Shown here piece after piece: positions 5,147-5,883 of a stretch of DNA of 5,883 nucleotides. Made by a program: the position numbers and the translations under genes. Source of the DNA: Deltaproteobacteria bacterium. Its GTDB lineage: Bacteria > Desulfobacterota > Anaeroferrophillalia > Anaeroferrophillales > Tharpellaceae. Where the stretch lies: NCBI GenBank assembly GCA_030595135.1, contig JAUVDU010000122.1, positions 1 to 5,883 on the forward strand, in the 5' to 3' direction. The notes below the pieces were generated by a model, which saw nothing but the letters and a program-made list of their open reading frames with translations, searched no databases and had not been told where the DNA came from. Every line of letters begins with the position of its first letter. Position 1 is the first letter of the stretch.

Positions 5147-5237
5147 AAATCCATTCTGACATTTCTTCCCGTTCCAACCACCCTTATAATTTTTCTTTCC
5201 TTCTCTCTCTTTTTGATATACACATCTTAAGGCAGAG

Positions 5238-5267
5238 TTGCGTCTGGTTCTTCGGCAATGCTACAAT
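5238..5267 (+). promoter_or_regulatory. Likely extended -10 promoter of dnaB
   Basis: TGCTACAAT (5259-5267) is an extended -10 (TGn plus TACAAT). TTGCGT (5238-5243) stands 18 nt upstream as -35. The predicted start near 5274 leaves a leader of about 25 nt. This suggests dnaB can be expressed separately from the ribosomal genes. Confidence 0.6.
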
Positions 5268-5298
5268 TGAAATTTTCTTTGCTCGATAGAGGTTGTTA

Positions 5299-5883
5299 AT
5301 GGCAAAAATGTTCAAAAAAAATGAGGCTGCGGATCAGCTGCGCATACCGCCTCAGAGCTTGATGGCGGAAGAAGCCCTGCTCGGTGGGGTTATGCTGGAA
5401 AATTCGGCTTTAAGTCAGGTTAGTGATTATGTTCGGGAGGAGGACTTCTATCGTCCCGGCAACCGGGAAATTTTTAAAACCATACTGTTGCTCTCTAAAA
5501 ACAGTGAACCGGTTGATCTGGTAACTGTTGACGACCATTTAAAACAGCGGCAGAAACTTGACGAAGTGGGCGGCAGCGGCTATCTCTCATCTTTAGTTGA
5601 TAACGTGCATACGGCGGCCAATCTGATGGCCTATGCCCGGATTGTCAAGAATAAGTCACTGCTTAGAGGCCTGATTCATACGGCTACTGATATTGTTGAG
5701 CAGAGTTATGGTGAGGTTGAGGATGTCGATCTTTTGATCGATGACGCGGAAAAATCTATTCTTGATGTTGCCAAAACCCGAAACCAATCTGAGATCACGC
5801 CGATAGATGAGGTTGTTAAAAGTAGTTTTGCCGCGATCGATGCCGCTTACCGGAGCAATACCACGATTACCGGAGTGTCGACC
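5299..5883 (+). CDS. dnaB: Replicative DNA helicase DnaB, N-terminal part (runs off right edge)
   Basis: DnaB is the hexameric 5'-3' helicase that unwinds DNA at the replication fork and binds primase through its N-domain. The window encodes the first 195 residues, open to the last base. The N-domain begins with RIPPQSLMAEEALLGGVML (15-33), followed by EEDFYRPGNREIFKTI (47-62; the common His of FYxxxH is Asn here) and VDLVTVDDHLKQR (72-84). The helical linker region precedes the sequence TGVST at the edge, which corresponds to the TGxPTGF stretch just before the RecA-like ATPase domain. The Walker A motif lies beyond the window, so it cannot be judged whether the gene is intact or carries an intein. 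The ATG at 5299 has AGAGG at 5288-5292, 6 nt away; a second ATG at 5308 is possible but lacks a site. Confidence 0.95.
   Translation, partial: MAKMFKKNEAADQLRIPPQSLMAEEALLGGVMLENSALSQVSDYVREEDFYRPGNREIFKTILLLSKNSEPVDLVTVDDHLKQRQKLDEVGGSGYLSSLVDNVHTAANLMAYARIVKNKSLLRGLIHTATDIVEQSYGEVEDVDLLIDDAEKSILDVAKTRNQSEITPIDEVVKSSFAAIDAAYRSNTTITGVST

Noticed and set aside
5156..5190. Perfect -10 TATAAT at 5185-5190 with CTGACA upstream
   Set aside because: The spacing is 23 nt, too long for a sigma-70 promoter, and no better -35 is placed. The pair at 5238-5267 is the stronger dnaB promoter.

Overview
The window looks like bacterial chromosome, most likely from a strict or facultative anaerobe of the former Deltaproteobacteria (Desulfobacterota/Desulfuromonadia-like). 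That placement is an inference. It rests on the gene order rpsF-rpsR-DUF2232-rplI-dnaB, a two-[4Fe-4S] DUF362 protein, and S18 with a full zinc-ribbon cysteine set. No rRNA or species marker is present to confirm it.

Layout. (1) About 1-620 is an accessory edge. It holds a short minus-strand frame encoding an AntA-type phage antirepressor domain that stops abruptly, then a tandem 12-bp repeat and a hairpin terminator. This lies directly downstream of a tRNA-Leu gene, which is a classic prophage/island insertion setting. (2) 624-993 is a minus-strand tRNA operon, transcribed Gly(GCC)-Cys(GCA)-Leu(UAA), with a near-consensus promoter and GC-rich discriminator. A terminator-like hairpin lies between the Gly and Cys genes. 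(3) 1131-1307 is a divergent single tRNA-Val(CAC) transcription unit with its own promoter and a strong intrinsic terminator. (4) 1366-2478 is a stand-alone DUF362/ferredoxin-fusion Fe-S protein. (5) 2563-5146 is the ribosomal/replication cluster: a likely promoter and structured leader, rpsF (S6) with a long acidic tail, rpsR (S18), a DUF2232 membrane protein and rplI (L9), closed by a perfect hairpin. (6) dnaB (replicative helicase) starts at 5299 behind its own likely extended -10 promoter and runs off the right edge.

The window is mostly translation machinery (four tRNAs and three ribosomal proteins), next to a phage remnant on one side and a replication gene on the other. I found no convincing new defence, CRISPR or mobile system. 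The points most worth checking are the truncated antirepressor beside tRNA-Leu, the internal hairpin of the tRNA operon, the acidic tails on S6 and L9, and the rpsF leader.
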